DNA of 64,000 nucleotides from Flaccisagitta enflata. Its lineage: Eukaryota > Chaetognatha > Sagittoidea > Aphragmophora. Of this stretch, positions 10,960 through 23,506 are shown one piece after another. The notes beneath the pieces were generated by a model, which was not told the origin of the DNA, did not search any database, and saw only the letters and a program-made list of their open reading frames with translations. A program made the position numbers and the translations under genes. How positions within the stretch are numbered: the first letter of the stretch is position 1; each line of letters begins with the position of its first letter. The stretch lies in the NCBI GenBank assembly GCA_965153355.1, contig OZ231128.1, forward strand, positions 35,960,001 to 36,024,000. Reading direction: 5' to 3'.

Positions 10960-13900
10960 TTACAACGGAACGGGTGGCGGTTTTAACGAGCTAATTCGTG
11001 TGGTATTGGGAGGCGCCAATGAAACCGAGGAGTTGGACGCGTTGGACGAGTTGGACCGAGATGCTTGGGACGCGTTTTCAAAAAATTTCATAAAGTCCTG
11101 AGCGTCTTCTTCATATTTGGTCGCCGCCGATTTCTTCCCACCTCTTCCCCCCCTCGCCGACTTCCCTCCCCGCTTCCTTCCCCCCTCCCCCACCGCTGAT
11201 TTCGCCGACGATTTATTCGGAGTCGCAGTGGTCCCATGGGGTTTAGCAGTCGAAGTCGCCTTGTTTGGTGTTCTGGGTTTGGAAGGCCGACCCGCCAACT
11301 TCTTCTTTGCTTGTTTTGTGTCCTTTCCCGCACCACCCTCCTCATCGTCGTCATCCTCCACCACCTTAGCGGACGATCTTTTTTCTCGGGTAGAAAGACG
11401 AAACGATGCGCGTCTTTCATGGTCGTCGGCGAACCGGTATACCGAGTCTGATTCCACCTCGTCGTCCATATCGTCTCCGACGCTGGGACGGCGAGAAGAA
11501 ACGCTGTGAGTGTGAGAAGAGACGCTGGAGGAGCGAGAAGAACCGTTGGAACGCCGGGTCGACAACGTTGAGCCATCGTCGTCAACGAGAGGAATTTCCA
11601 CCATGTCTGTACCTAACGACAATGGTGAAACATTGATTAATACATTTTGTTTTTGTTTTGGTATTACATGGTGGACAAAATAGTTTGTAGTCGTGCAAAA
11701 TCTAATTAATGTTTTTATTTATCTTATGCGCGACTGAGGGAAGTTTGGGCAATACAATTTTTATATTGGGCACGACAACCATTCCATCGCACGCGTCGGG
11801 TTCAATACAACCATTGTATTGCGCAAGTCGTGCTGATTTAGACGATAGAATTGCACGAGTCGTGCTAAATACAACCATTGTATTGCGCAAGTCTTTCTGA
11901 GTAAAACGATAGTATTGCACGAGTGAATCAGCACGTCCATAACATGAACGTCTGATTAATAATTCTAACAATATAATTAGTAATTAATAATACTAAATAA
12001 TTCATAATTCATTATATTATCTTTATTCATACTGTCCTTGTTAGAATTATAAATTTTTAATGATTAATTATTACTTCTTGATTATCAATTATTAATTATG
12101 AATTATTAAATATTAATTATTAATATTAATTCTAAAATTTTAATTAGTAATTATTAATTATAAGTTGTTAATTGATTAATTAATTACTAAATTATTGATC
12201 ATTAATTATCAGTTATTAATTATAAATTATTAATTATCAATTCCTAATTCTTAATTGTTGATTGATTAATTAATCAATTATTGACTATGAATTATTAATT
12301 AATCAATAAACAATTAATAATTAAGAATTGATAATTAATAAGTAATAATTATTAATAAAAATTAATAATTCTAACAATGACAGTATCAATAATGATAATA
12401 TTAATACTAGTAATAATAATACTTTTATTTACATGAGTAATGAGAGGCAAATGAGCACACCTGCGGCGTTCACAGAATTTGTGAAATCCGAGAGGGAAGG
12501 GCAGGATCGCGAAATCTGAGGACGCGGAGGCGTAGGCACAGGAGGAGTAGGCGCAGCAGACGTTGAAAGCGCAGAAAGCGTAGGGTTAGGCGTAGGCGCA
12601 GGAGGTGTAGAAGGCGCATTATGTGTCGGCTGCGGAGTAAGAGATTCTGGTGGCTGAGTTTCAGTCGGGGAAGCCGTAGATGGCGGTGAGGCAGCGCGCG
12701 ATGAATTGCGTGATGAGTGTAAGCTTAACAGCAGATTTGCGCTTGAGACATCTTGATTCGACAGATGCAACCTCGCCGGCCCCGACACCGCCTCATCCAG
12801 CGGGAGCGTAATTTGTAAGCCGTGATGATGTTCGGCGAAATGGGTTTGAAAAGCGGCGGCGTTGTCAAAATCGATCAGACATCTGTCACAACGGGCCTTT
12901 GACTGCCAATTTCCATTTTCGTCCAGTGCATTGGGGCCCATATTCGCCACGTCATGCGTAAGAGTCGCCACCTCTCTGTCATTGTCCTCGTCATTTGCTA
13001 CGGTCGAGTTGTTTCCAGCGTAGCTACCACCGGAGGCACCCGCATCACCACCCGAATTTGACGCGGTAGAGGAGTCGTCGTCATTTCCTACGGGCGATGT
13101 GGTAGCAGCGTTGCTAGCACCCGAAGCACGAGGCGAAGTCGATGCGGTAGAGGAGTTGCGATCTATGTCGTCCGGGACTGATCTTAAAGAGTCATTGTCC
13201 TCGACGAAATTTTTGACGGGCGAGTTGTTTGCAGCGTTGGTACCACCGGCAGCATCGGAAGCGCCATCTGAATTTGATGCGGTAGAGATCTTTTGATCCA
13301 TGGCAATGGGGACGTGGGTCCCGGCCAAAGTCGAAGTCGACGCGGTGGAGGTGTTTGGCTGAGTGACGCTCGTGACGTTGCCACCACCCGTAGTTCCACC
13401 CGAAGTAGACGCAATAGCATCCGTCGTTGATAATGCTTGTCTCTGCACCGAGTCCACAATGAGGCGAGCTGTAGAACAGTGAGAAACATTTATATAAGAA
13501 ATAACGGGTACAATTTTGTTTTTGTTAAAAACCGAGTTTGTAAGAACACCAAGGCTTTGAATGGCCCAAAAATTATGAACATCTTAAGAACATACAAAGG
13601 CTTAAAATCTTTAACCAAATATGTGGGTAATGGTGATATTTAAAGAATCCTATGAAAACAGATGACTTGCATTATAATTTAGGTTAATATCACATATGTT
13701 GTACTAGCATTGATCTAATTTGCATATTGTCATTTTATGATGACTGGTCTTGTGTAACTTATTTGATTAGAACGACTATGAGTTTCTATTTACAATACAA
13801 TGATAACTGCAACGTTTATATTGTGGAATAATAAACGTAAATCTTTGTTTCATGGAAAACTTCACAACATGCTCATGTATTTCATCTAGCCAACGGTTGA

Positions 13901-15773
13901 AAACTGCATAGTGATGATTAAAGTAATGAAAAAAAGAATAAACTCTGGAATTGCTCGCTTTGAATCTTCGCAATTTCGACATATGTGCGGAGGTGGAAGC
14001 CGGTGTGGGCTTTATTTTTCCAGTTAAACAATGTATATCACTGGGAATTTGTGTGGCATTGGGAGGCGCCAATGAAACCGAGGAGTTGGACTATTCAATA
14101 AAAATGAATTTGTTTGGAGTTAATAATAGTAATTTAAAAGGTTACTTATACTGAATAAAGCATATAGAATAAAGAACGTGCTAAGAACGTTAAAAACTTC
14201 ATTTGCTCTAAAAAATGATAACATAAAGCTTTAGAAAAAAAAACATTGTTATAATACTCAAAAAATAAAGCGACATTTAACGCATATGGTGTCGTTGGAA
14301 TCTCCCCATCTGGATTGACAAACTAACCTAGGACTGCTTTCTGACGTTCATGAGGCGGCATGGATTTCACTGTGCCATCTTTTTCGTGATAGATGACGCT
14401 GGTTGAGGGCACACGCAACTCGCGTTGTTTTCGGGTGACGGACTCGGGGGTGTCATTCCGATTGTCGGACAGGCCGTAGAGAACGTTGTTTGTCACGAGA
14501 AACGCGTCGAAATCCTCAAGCCACAATTTCTGTAAAAGGCAAAGGGCAAATACAAACACATTAAAGAAAAAAGATACTTTAGATGTTTGTGTTTGTAAAA
14601 AGAATCCCTTTAACTAAACCCGGGCTAACAGAGAAAGACAAATACACTTTCAGTTTCTAAATGACCTAGTTCATAAGAACATCGTGGCAAATAGAGAGCC
14701 AAACTGACAAACAGGCAGACAGAGACACAGACACAGACAAACACCGAAACGGAGAAACGGGTCAAACACGGTCACGTACACCCTCATTTACATATACTTG
14801 CGCGAATCAAAACAAGGATTTACGTGGACCCACCTGACAACTTGCGATATAGCGACCAATTATCCGCGCCGGTCTCCCATCAGGAAACATCACGAACAAG
14901 GTCGGTTCATTATGGGGGAGGTATCCAGCCGCCCACATTAAAAGGTGGCCGTTAAACATGAAGTGATTTTGAACGCTGGGATCAGGTACCGGAAAAGTGG
15001 CAAGGTCTGTGGGAAAAAGAGAAATAAAACATGTAAAATAAGTTTTATTTTACTAGTAGCTATATTTCTTGAATCGATTGTAAACTTGATTGTTCCCCAA
15101 TTAGGGAGAACATGTCTTTCAACATGTCTTCCTAGGAACAACCTTAAAATAGAACATGTTTTCTTCCGGCATAGGTCACTTCCAAGCTTCAAAATATAGG
15201 AATTAACGAATGACGACTTAAAAGTATTTTCTTCGTCATTCTTAACTACTATTCAGCGGAAAATGGTTTAACAATTACAACAAACTACAAGTTTTTCCTA
15301 TGATTCCATTTTCTCCCGTTCACAATCAATTAAAAAAAAAATCATATTGACTCATGGACAAAGGGCTTTGATTAGTCACCGCAACATTTTCCTTTGATTT
15401 ACACTGCGATATGCAAATACTTTTACTACGTTTTTAAAACGGTATAAGTAATTGCCTTGACCTTTACAAACGGGTTGAACTCTTGAAAAGGCACTTTTTA
15501 TTGCTAAGAAGAAACAGAAACCGGTTTAATTAGACCAAATTATATTAGCTAAAGTTTAAAAAGTGTTACACATCGAATTATGCATCGTTAATAAACAAAG
15601 TTTCGAGTAATATGGATGGCCAACTGTTATCTTATGATGTCCGTTTGCCGATTACATCTCGATTACATCATCCCAAAAGCTATTGAGTGGCTTCAAGGCC
15701 AAAAATGAGTTCTAATATAAGACAAAGTATAAGCCTTGTAGCACTCACCGCAATCTTTGTCAAATGGCTCCAT
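10960..15773 (-). CDS. 5-exon gene, 684 aa, one C2H2 zinc finger and AT-hook-like basic tail
   Basis: Exons: 15773-15749, 15006-14834, 14529-14328, 13468-12461, 11606-10960 (stop). All four junctions agree in phase (1, 0, 1, 1), and the first exon codes only MEPFDKDC plus one base, with a clean ATG and donor. Residues about 9-135 form a globular N-terminal domain containing FMFNGHLLMWAAGYLPHNEP and MFPDGRPARIIGRYIA; I do not recognise it. Residues 140-320 are Ser/Thr/Gly/Asn-rich. A classical C2H2 finger lies at 327-348 (C327, C330, H343, H347 or H348). Pro/Thr-rich sequence follows. The last exon has acidic and basic blocks with GRPSKPRTP near 575 (AT-hook-like) and an RGG/K-rich segment near 612-628. 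A DNA- or chromatin-binding role is inferred from finger plus AT-hook-like motif. Introns hold AT-rich DNA and a 41-bp copy of the gene's own last exon. Confidence 0.72.
11740..11935. repeat. 64-bp hairpin-bearing tandem repeat in intron 4
   Basis: AATACAACCATTGTATT (7-bp stem, CCA loop) occurs at 11804 and again at 11868, each followed by GCGCAAGTC. Related GTGCTNA...GACGATAGAATTGCACGAGT pieces repeat around them. Confidence 0.65.
11960..12425. repeat. AT-only low-complexity stretch of TTAATTATTAATT words
   Basis: Nearly all A and T, made of TAATTA, ATTAATTA and TTATTAAT words that can pair with each other at many registers. It lies in intron 4 of the zinc-finger gene. Confidence 0.8.
14051..14091. 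repeat. 41-bp copy of the gene's last exon inside intron 3
   Basis: Matches 10998-11038 (last exon of the same gene) with one T/C difference, same orientation. No repeat-like sequence surrounds it. Confidence 0.8.
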
Positions 15774-16307
15774 GGTTTGGTAGACGACAGCTTTGTGACG
15801 GCTACGTGAATCTTTCCCGACGGCTTCCCGACGGCTTCGCGTTGAGAAGATTTGTTGCGGCTTCGCTACTTTTTGCTTTATGGGAACAGCGCAGTTTTTA
15901 AAAAGCGACGTAAACTCTTTCGTAATCTGTCGATAAAAAAGAGGTTATTAAATTTGGGCAGCGTTTTCCCCGGGCGCGTATTAAAAAAAAAAAGCGTATC
16001 CAATTTTTTTTTTTTTTTGTACGTCGATGTTCAGGCTCCTCCTGATCCTCTTCCTCATCCTCTTCCTCTTCCTCCTCCTCTTCCTCTTCCTCTTTTTTTT
16101 TTTTTCCTTTTTCTGAATCTGCGAGCGCGACTGAGGGTAAAGTAACAAAAGAGCAATATAATGTTTCACCCACGGAGGGCGTCTTTCCTTGATTGCAGCG
16201 AAGCGAGAAACAAAAGAACAAATTCGGACTCTATTTCTGCGCAAAATACAATTTTTGAACAAGCTTGAAACTTTAAGAAAATCTCGGTTTTTTTTCGTTT
16301 CGCGTGA
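15774..16307. other. Upstream region of the zinc-finger gene; CTC-rich tract, no gene
   Basis: Holds a CTTCGCG-type stretch near the start and a TTCCTC/CTCCTC pyrimidine tract at about 16035-16110 between two T runs. No coding signal. The promoter of the gene starting at 15773 should be here, but I see no clear core motif. Confidence 0.4.
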
Positions 16308-16590
16308 AAAAGTTAGAGTCCCCTGAATACAAAAATTATATTGTTCATGGACTCTAATTTTTTTTTTTCGTGGTCTGGAAAATTTTAGAGTCTGTAATTA
16401 CAATAATTGTACTGTTCCTGGACTTTAACTTTCTTTTTCGAGGGCCGAAAAATTTTAGAGTCTCGTCAATACAATTATTAAACCGTTTTTTGACTCTAAT
16501 TTTTTTTCGCGATGGCCGAAAAAGTTTAGAGTCTGTTAAATACAATAATTATACTGTCCATGGACTCGAAAATTGCCTTTTTTTGGCAGA
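16308..16590. repeat. ~71-bp minisatellite, four units
   Basis: TTTAGAGTCT recurs at about 16384, 16455 and 16526, with a related start near 16313. Each unit carries AATACAATAATT-like sequence and ends TGGACTC, so GAGTC and GACTC can pair within a unit. Confidence 0.75.
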
Positions 16591-16950
16591 GTCCAAATTT
16601 TTTAATAATTGTATTTTTGTTTCAATAATTGTACAGCAAAGAGACGGCCATCTTCCCGATACATTTTTTGTTTTTTTGCATTTTTTCGGGGGAATCAGTA
16701 CAATTTTTGTTTTTGCTATCCAATTTTTGTTTTTGCTGTACAATTCGTTGTATTTGCTGTACAATTCGTTGTATTGCTGAAATACAATAACGTCCGTTGC
16801 TATACAATAACGACGATATTTATTTATTGTATATCGTCCTTTTTTTTATGAGTGTATTGAAAGCTTTTGATGTACTTCCCAACATTCGTACAACTGTGGT
16901 TGATTTACTTCTGTCTCTCTTCGTTTCTTTGTTTCTTTCCTTGTCCCTCA
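16591..16950. other. Degraded AATACAATAA/TTGTATTG-rich sequence, no gene
   Basis: Contains TTTTTGTTTTTGC repeats and CTGTACAATTCGTTGTATT doublets, probably decayed units related to the neighbouring minisatellite. Confidence 0.4.
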
Positions 16951-17039
16951 TTGTTTGTTTGTTTGTTTGTTTGTTTGTTTGTTTGTTTGTTTGTTTGTTT
17001 GTTTGTTTGTTTGTTTGTTTGTTTGTTTGTTTGTTTGTT

Positions 17040-17127
<88 letters not shown>
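16951..17127. repeat. (TTTG)n joined to (CT)n
   Basis: About 22 TTTG units to 17040, then about 42 CT units to 17127, with an abrupt switch. Confidence 0.95.
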
Positions 17128-17133
<6 letters not shown>

Positions 17134-17439
17134 CGCATGTCTCAACAGGCTAGGGGGTTCTCAGATTGAGGACTCCCCACCTCTCAATACCACCACTTTC
17201 CCACCTTTCTGTCGCGCGGCCGGATGCAATGGGCACTTCATAACATTTCGCCCTGGTGGATTCGTATCCTGACTGAGCTTTGCTTTAAGCCAAAACTTTA
17301 CGCTTCGCTGGATCAATAGAAAATCATTTTTTTCTCTCTCTTTCTTCTCGATTCTGCACAACCAATTCTCCTCCCAATACTCTTTCCTCCAATCACCCTT
17401 TACCCATTTCTTCTCGTCATTTTTTTTTTTCATCTTCTT

Positions 17440-17636
17440 CTTTTTTCTTTTTCTCCTCCCTTCTTCTTCTTCTTCTTCTTCTTCTTCTTTTCTTCTTTTC
17501 TTCTTTTCTTCTTTTTCTTCTTCTTCTTCTTCTTCTTCTTCTTCTTCTTCTTCTTCTTCTTCTTCTTCTTCTTCTTCTTCTTCTTCTTCTTCTTCTTCTT
17601 CTTCTTCTTCTTCTTCTTTTTCTTCTTCTTCTTCCT
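17440..17636. repeat. (TTC)n microsatellite
   Basis: About 50 TTC units with a few extra T insertions. Confidence 0.95.
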
Positions 17637-17654
17637 CAAATTCTTCCTTGATCC

Positions 17655-17848
17655 TTTCGGCCGCGGATCAGCGACCCTATAAGAGGCTTTGTTCGTCCGT
17701 TTGTCTGTCAGTCGAGTCAAAAAGTGGGAAAACAAACATTTTAGATGCATTTCATGTATTTGTGAGGAGGAGAGCATAGGGAGTGGATGGCGGTTACACT
17801 CCCCTTCCCACCCTCCCGCGACGATATTGTAACCCCGCGTCACTTGTT
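17655..17848 (-). mobile_element. Helentron-like element, B-like, with worn terminal hairpin
   Basis: On the minus strand: AACAAGTGACGCGGGGTTAC (5' hairpin GTGAC/GTTAC), then a GTCGCGGGA box and GGGTGGGAAGG, ending CCTCTTATAGGGTCGCTGATCCGCGGC. The terminal stem has one mismatch. Confidence 0.75.
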
Positions 17849-18060
17849 CCTCTTCCTCTTACTGAATATTGTCTTCCCTTTTCTCCTAGTTTTCCACCCC
17901 ACTCTCTGTTTCCATCGATGGTAGAGGAGGATGAGCGTTAAGCCATACTCTTGACTGCTCAAGTCCCGATTATGTTTCCGCATGAAAGAAAATTCGATTA
18001 TTGGTTTTTAACCGATTTTTAATGTCGAAATGCATTCTCATGTCTGCTCGTCAACCATCT

Positions 18061-18156
18061 ATGTAGTCATGACTATGTAGTAATGACTATGTAGTCATGA
18101 CTATGTAGTCATGACTATGTAGTCATGACTATGTAGTCATGACTATGTAGTCATGA
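18061..18156. repeat. 14-15 bp palindromic tandem repeat
   Basis: Six to seven copies of ATGTAGTCATGACT. Each unit is itself nearly palindromic (AGTCATGACT), so the array can form many hairpins. Confidence 0.9.
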
Positions 18157-18824
18157 TGAAACAGATCTTTCTTATTCATAGATGGTTCCAAATGTGATTG
18201 GGTTTGCGTGAGTGATTGTGGTGGCGCAACAATACGTAAAAATCCGAAAAGTAAATACTCTACTAATGTTCTCAGGGTATAGTCACCGTTAAAGGCTTTT
18301 TCATAACTTTATCATAAGATGCACAGTTGATTTTACACACGCACAATAGGCGCACATACCAACTAACCAGTTATGTCAAAAAAAAAAAAGAAAAAAAAGA
18401 ACGAACAAGAATGGACGAATGAATGAATGCACTGGGTTATCCGGGTTGTTTGGGCATGTTAAGGTACACACAGACCGACGGACCGACAAATGAACCAGTA
18501 AACGGTACAACGCGACCAAAGGGACAAACCGACAGATGGATATGATCATTATAAGTTATGTGGGGATTGTGGAAGCAGAGCTTATTGAAAACTACCCACT
18601 TATAGTTCAGCTCAAATTTCTGAACTCATTTTGTCATGAATGATTTCATTGATAACCTTTTTCGTCAGGTCACGTTTCGCTCCCAGGTGTTTGTTTTCCG
18701 ATTGCATTATGGATTCTATTAAAATCAAAATTTTCGTTCTCCTCTTTGTGCAATTTGTTGAAGAAATGCAATAATTAACCTCTAACGGAATTCTGGTTAT
18801 GCAAGATAAATATAATTTATAGAA
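18157..18824. other. No gene seen; Helentron-like scraps
   Basis: Unique-looking AT-rich sequence. ACCGACGGACCGACAAATG near 18475 resembles the core of the Helentron-like family, without ends. Confidence 0.4.
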
Positions 18825-19395
<571 letters not shown>

Positions 19396-19455
19396 AGAAG
19401 TGAGAATGAAAGAACGAAAAAATAATAAAGGAAAAAAGGAAGCAGGAAAGAAAAG

Positions 19456-19600
19456 AAACAAGGCCGTATACACTCCCCCTAAGTCGCGGACGGGTGGGCA
19501 GGAGCGGAATAGCAAAAAAACGCTCGCATTTTGTTTTGGTTACCGACGGTCCGACGGACCGACACGGCGGGTTCAAGAGTCGCGAGTCCGCGACTAAAAA
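19456..19600 (+). mobile_element. Helentron-like element, type G (complete, 145 bp)
   Basis: AACAAGGCCG start, 5' box AGTCGCGGAC at 19482-19491, GGGTGGGCAGGAGC, then terminal palindrome 19578-19595 whose right arm GTCCGCGACT is the exact reverse complement of the box, then TAAAAA. Confidence 0.85.
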
Positions 19601-19734
19601 CAAAAATTAAAGAATGCAAGAAAGAAAGAAAGAGCTTTTCAGAGAGCCAGAGAAAATCCACGTGTATTGATGAAAATATACAATCAATGGGCGGGCAACG
19701 GCGAGTTTACTGGTGTGCAGCAGCATGAAAATTA

Positions 19735-19865
19735 CAGGTACAGGTACAGGTATGACAGGTGGAACAACATCCCTCACTATACCCAAACTAAATATATGGA
19801 AGAGGGCCTTGTGAGCCCTCACTGACTAGTTACTACGCGCATCACTCCTAGTTTTCCATTTAGTA
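19735..19865 (-). repeat. Solo fragment of the 320-bp satellite
   Basis: Reverse-orientation match to the unit at 33985-36325, including the GAGGGCCTTGTGAGCCCTC hairpin and the GCGCATCACTCCTAG segment. Confidence 0.85.
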
Positions 19866-19892
19866 TAGGTTACGTAAAGCCATCCATTAGGT

Positions 19893-20100
19893 AACAAGGC
19901 CAGATAGACGACCAATGAGAAGTCGTTTGCGGGTGGGCAGGGGCATTATGCCAGCTGGTAGAAGCAATATTACGGGATAGGCCGGAGCTGTATTGTGGGC
20001 AGGGGCAAGGGCTGCAATGCCTAGAAATTACCATTGCGGCCGCTTTCACTGAATCTCAAATTTCGCGTTAAGGACGGACTTTTGGACGGAAGTGACTAAG
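19893..20100 (+). mobile_element. Helentron-like element, C-like, 3' end lost
   Basis: AACAAGGCCAG, then AGTCGTTTGCGGGTGGGCAGGGGC and the type C core (GGGCAGGGGCAAGGGCTGCAATGC, AATTTCGCGTTA). It fades out without a terminal palindrome. Confidence 0.7.
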
Positions 20101-22040
20101 AAGGAAAGCAGACACAAAAGCTGGCGCTCAATTTGAAGACCTTATTCGCTTTAGAGTTTAGTGTCCCGCAAAGACCTCAACAGAAAAATTTAAGACTGTA
20201 AAATCGCATGACTGATCGGCAACAAGGGATGCATACTTTATTGATAATAATCAGTTCCACAAGAACCAGTTAGATATGCAAGGATTAACAAGAATGCAAT
20301 AAAAATAAAGTAAAACGGACAGATAGTTTGACGAATCATGATTGTTAAAGATGATTAAAAAGAAGAAAATTAATAAAAATTAATAACCAGAAATGGCCGA
20401 TAGAAATCTTTGCGAGGGAGAGGCGATGAAGAAATCTTTTCACTTGCAAACATTTGCGCCGTCGCCACTCGCACCAATATCCGTCTCGCTGCTCTTCCTC
20501 CTTTTCCTCCTCTTCCTTCCCCTCCTCCTCTTCCTCTTTTTCCTTCTCTTCCACTTAATCGCCATCGTTCGGAATCTTCCTCCTTTCTCGAAACGACTGT
20601 TCTTTCCTATTTTTCTCTTTTTTCCTTTCTTCTTTTTCTTCTTCTTCTTCTTCTTCTTCTTCTTCTTCTTCTTCTTCCTCTTCCTCTTTTTCTCATTCTT
20701 CTTCTTCTTCTCATTATTTCTTGTTTTCCTTCTTCTTCTTCGTCTACTTCTTTTGTGTCCATGGTGTTGGTAGCTTCAACTTGATCTAGACAGACGACAA
20801 ACAAGCTTATTTACTGACACTTGTGAAATGAAAATAAGTGGCAATGGGTATCACAGAGCAACCATAACTGTAACATCTCTTGTCCTTTTCTTCTCATTTT
20901 TTCTTCCATTCATGAAGCGCTTTATCTTCCATCATTCTTTTCCCGACTGACTTGCCTTCTCTCCTTTAATCCATCTGTCAGTTTCCATTTCACCTTTCTT
21001 CCTCTTACTTCTTTCCCATTTTTTAAGGTTCGGGTTCTCATTCTCCTTTAAAGCGCCTTTTCATTCGATTTTGTTCTCTGTTTTTTATCCCTCTCAATGA
21101 AAGCAACCTTTTCTGACCTGGCTGCCTTTTTGGGTTGACATCAAACCGTCATCATGATATGCAACTATTCTCTCAATAAAAGAAAAAAGTAACGTTCGCT
21201 TTTGAACTGGTTTCAGAACTGTGGTTTTAGAACTTTATTACTGAATGATAAAGTAAATATTTTGTTATGCTTTTGATAATGAACTCTAGGAGGCATCGAA
21301 ACGCTTTGCTATAACGACCTTTTAGGCAGTCGGATCGTCCGTCAAAAACCCCACTTTACTGTACTAATCTCGTGCTGTTTGAAGTAATTCACTGCGGTCT
21401 GGTATGAAAAGCAAAATTAACTATACCATCCCTCTTACAGCCCCACGGACTTCCATGGTCTCTTTTCCTCTTGTCCATAGGTACACATCCATTATACTGA
21501 GAAGGATCAACAAAGCGCGGGGCCCTGGGCTTGGTTGGGGCGCGGGGCCCCCTCCCCTCTTTAGATACCCTATTTTGCAGTTTTATCAGTTATTTCATTT
21601 TTTAAAAAATCATTCATTAGTAGTTATTTATCAGCTCAGTGCACCTTTTCTGTATGTTGATAAACTATAACTAACAAGAATTATAAAAAGTTGATCATTA
21701 AAATGAAATGAAACATAAAAGATTATGTTACAGTATTTGAAATATCCCACGCTTGATATCTGAACCTTGTTTCAAAAATTACCTTTTTGCAGTTTTTGTT
21801 TACACAGATGCACTTATGCTTTGAAAATAAAGAAAATCAGTAAACAGGTTATCATTGCAATTTACATCATAATAAAGCTCTATGGTATGTCCAACAAAAA
21901 CTGATTATGCTATTCATATTTATGTTCAATACATAGTTAAAAGTGTAAGATTTATCACATAGTAATTTTTGAAAAAACCTCTTACTACTTCAATTATCTA
22001 CCATGATTGAGCAATAAATACACTCGTGAAGATCATACAA
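20101..22040. other. No gene seen; pyrimidine-rich tracts
   Basis: 20480-20760 is a TTC/CTC-rich tract (24 or so TTC units near 20640-20680). 21180-22040 is AT-rich and unique-looking. Long Phe/Leu frames are repeat artefacts. Confidence 0.5.
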
Positions 22041-22153
22041 TTCTTTTCTTTTTTTCCTTCTTTCTTTCCTTTCCTTCTTTCCTTTTTTCTTTCCTTCTTT
22101 TCTTTTTTCTTTCCTTCTTTTCTTTTTTTCTTTTCTTTTTCTTTTTTTTTTTT
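22041..22153. repeat. TTCTTTCCTT-type pyrimidine tract
   Basis: Irregular repeats of CTTTCCTTCTTTTCTTTTTT ending in a T run. Confidence 0.85.
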
Positions 22154-22348
22154 ATGATGTTTTCTGATTTCTTTTGATGGATACTGCATGTACGCGGGGC
22201 GTGGGGCCCTAGGCTTAAGCCTTTCAAGCCTATTGGTTGATACGCCACAGGGTCCATAGGTCCATAGGTCCATAGGTCTCTACCCCTCTCGTCTAAATGA
22301 GAATTGCGATTAAAGTCTATCATCATCGCTTCCTTCGCATTTGTCACA

Positions 22349-22549
<201 letters not shown>

Positions 22550-22850
22550 GTGTGTGTGCCCGACCAAAAAAAAAAAAAGCATTAAATCGCTGAGTTTTTG
22601 CATATTCATGATTAGAAATGTTTTATGTCCATCCGGTGTATAAACAAGCCGCCTTCCGGGCCAAACTCGCTTAGGCCGTCTCTAACACAACTGGATAGAC
22701 CAAGTGGCATGGCATAATCCGCTTATTGGCTTCACGCAGGTTCCAACACTCCCCATGGGAAACAAAACAGTGATTATCTATTGTTATTACAATGACGAGT
22801 ACGTGGGTGTGCGTGTGTATCGTGGACCGCGTATATACTAAGCATGATTA

Positions 22851-23075
22851 AACAAGTGACGCGGGTCACAATACTGTTGCGGACGGGTAGGCAGGGGCAT
22901 CCAATCCCCATCCATCCCCCCACCACTCCCTCCACACAAACATACACAAAAACTATCTGAAAGACTTGTTTTTTCTACTTTTTGACTCGATCACCTCAGA
23001 CTGATGGAACGACGGATGGACGAACCAACAGACGGACAAAGCCTCTTACAGAGTTGCGTGTCCACAACTTAAAAC
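22851..23075 (+). mobile_element. Helentron-like element, type B
   Basis: AACAAGTGACGCGGGTCAC (5' stem GTGAC/GTCAC), box GTTGCGGAC at 22876-22884, GGGTAGGCAGGGGCATCCAA, and terminal palindrome at 23052-23069 (one base off: TCCACAAC instead of TCCGCAAC). Confidence 0.85.
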
Positions 23076-23189
23076 AGTCAAGTAGACCAGTTAGCAGTGC
23101 TGTAGATGCGCTGGGACTTTCAGCCCGGGAGGATCTTCAAAAATTTGTGTAATGTGTGATGGACAGACCAACCAATCGACCATCCAATC

Positions 23190-23410
23190 AACGAGGCCGA
23201 TTACACTACCAATACGTTGTCGCTGACGGGTGGGCTGGGGCAGTTATGCGGGAGAGTAGGTACAGTAGGGGGCAGGGCGGGGGCTGCAGTAATGCTCACA
23301 GTCACAAATAACTATTTCAGTCGATTTCGCGTCATCCAAAATTTTGCAATACGGACCTTCATGCCTACGGACACACCCTCTTACCGAGTCGCTTAGCTAG
23401 CAACTAAAAA
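23190..23410 (+). mobile_element. Helentron-like element, C-like
   Basis: AACGAGGCCG start, box GTCGCTGAC at 23219-23227, GGGTGGGCTGGGGC, core with GGGGGCTGCAGTAATGC, then CTCTTACCGAGTCGCTTAGCTAGCAACTAAAAA. Terminal stem has one mismatch. Confidence 0.8.
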
Positions 23411-23506
23411 ACAATGACTCCCTTTCTAATTCTATGTGAGGGGAAATGAGGGAAACAAGGCCAGATTGACGGCTACCCATGTTTATTACGCTGAGGAGAA
23501 TACATT

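Noticed and set aside
12429-13457. Reading 13457-12429 as a separate intact gene
   Set aside because: Good splice sites at 13468 and 12461 with matching phases join it to neighbours on both sides as one gene.
16905-17169. Long frames in simple repeats (also at 18.8-19.6, 22.3, 43.5, 54.8, 60.0 and 60.9 kb)
   Set aside because: The products are dipeptide or tetrapeptide repeats (SLSL, ERER, VCVC, SFIH) in several frames on both strands, which is what stop-free microsatellites give.
17459-17636. Telomere or centromere repeat
   Set aside because: No TTAGGG-type repeat anywhere; the (TTC)n run is an ordinary microsatellite.
20393-20784. Plus-strand frame beginning with normal-looking sequence before a Phe/Leu run
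   Set aside because: Most of it is TTC/CTC tract and no splice-consistent neighbours exist.
22851-23075. tRNA-derived SINE
   Set aside because: No A-box/B-box pair of RNA polymerase III and no cloverleaf could be seen, although the A-rich 3' flank first suggested a retroposon.
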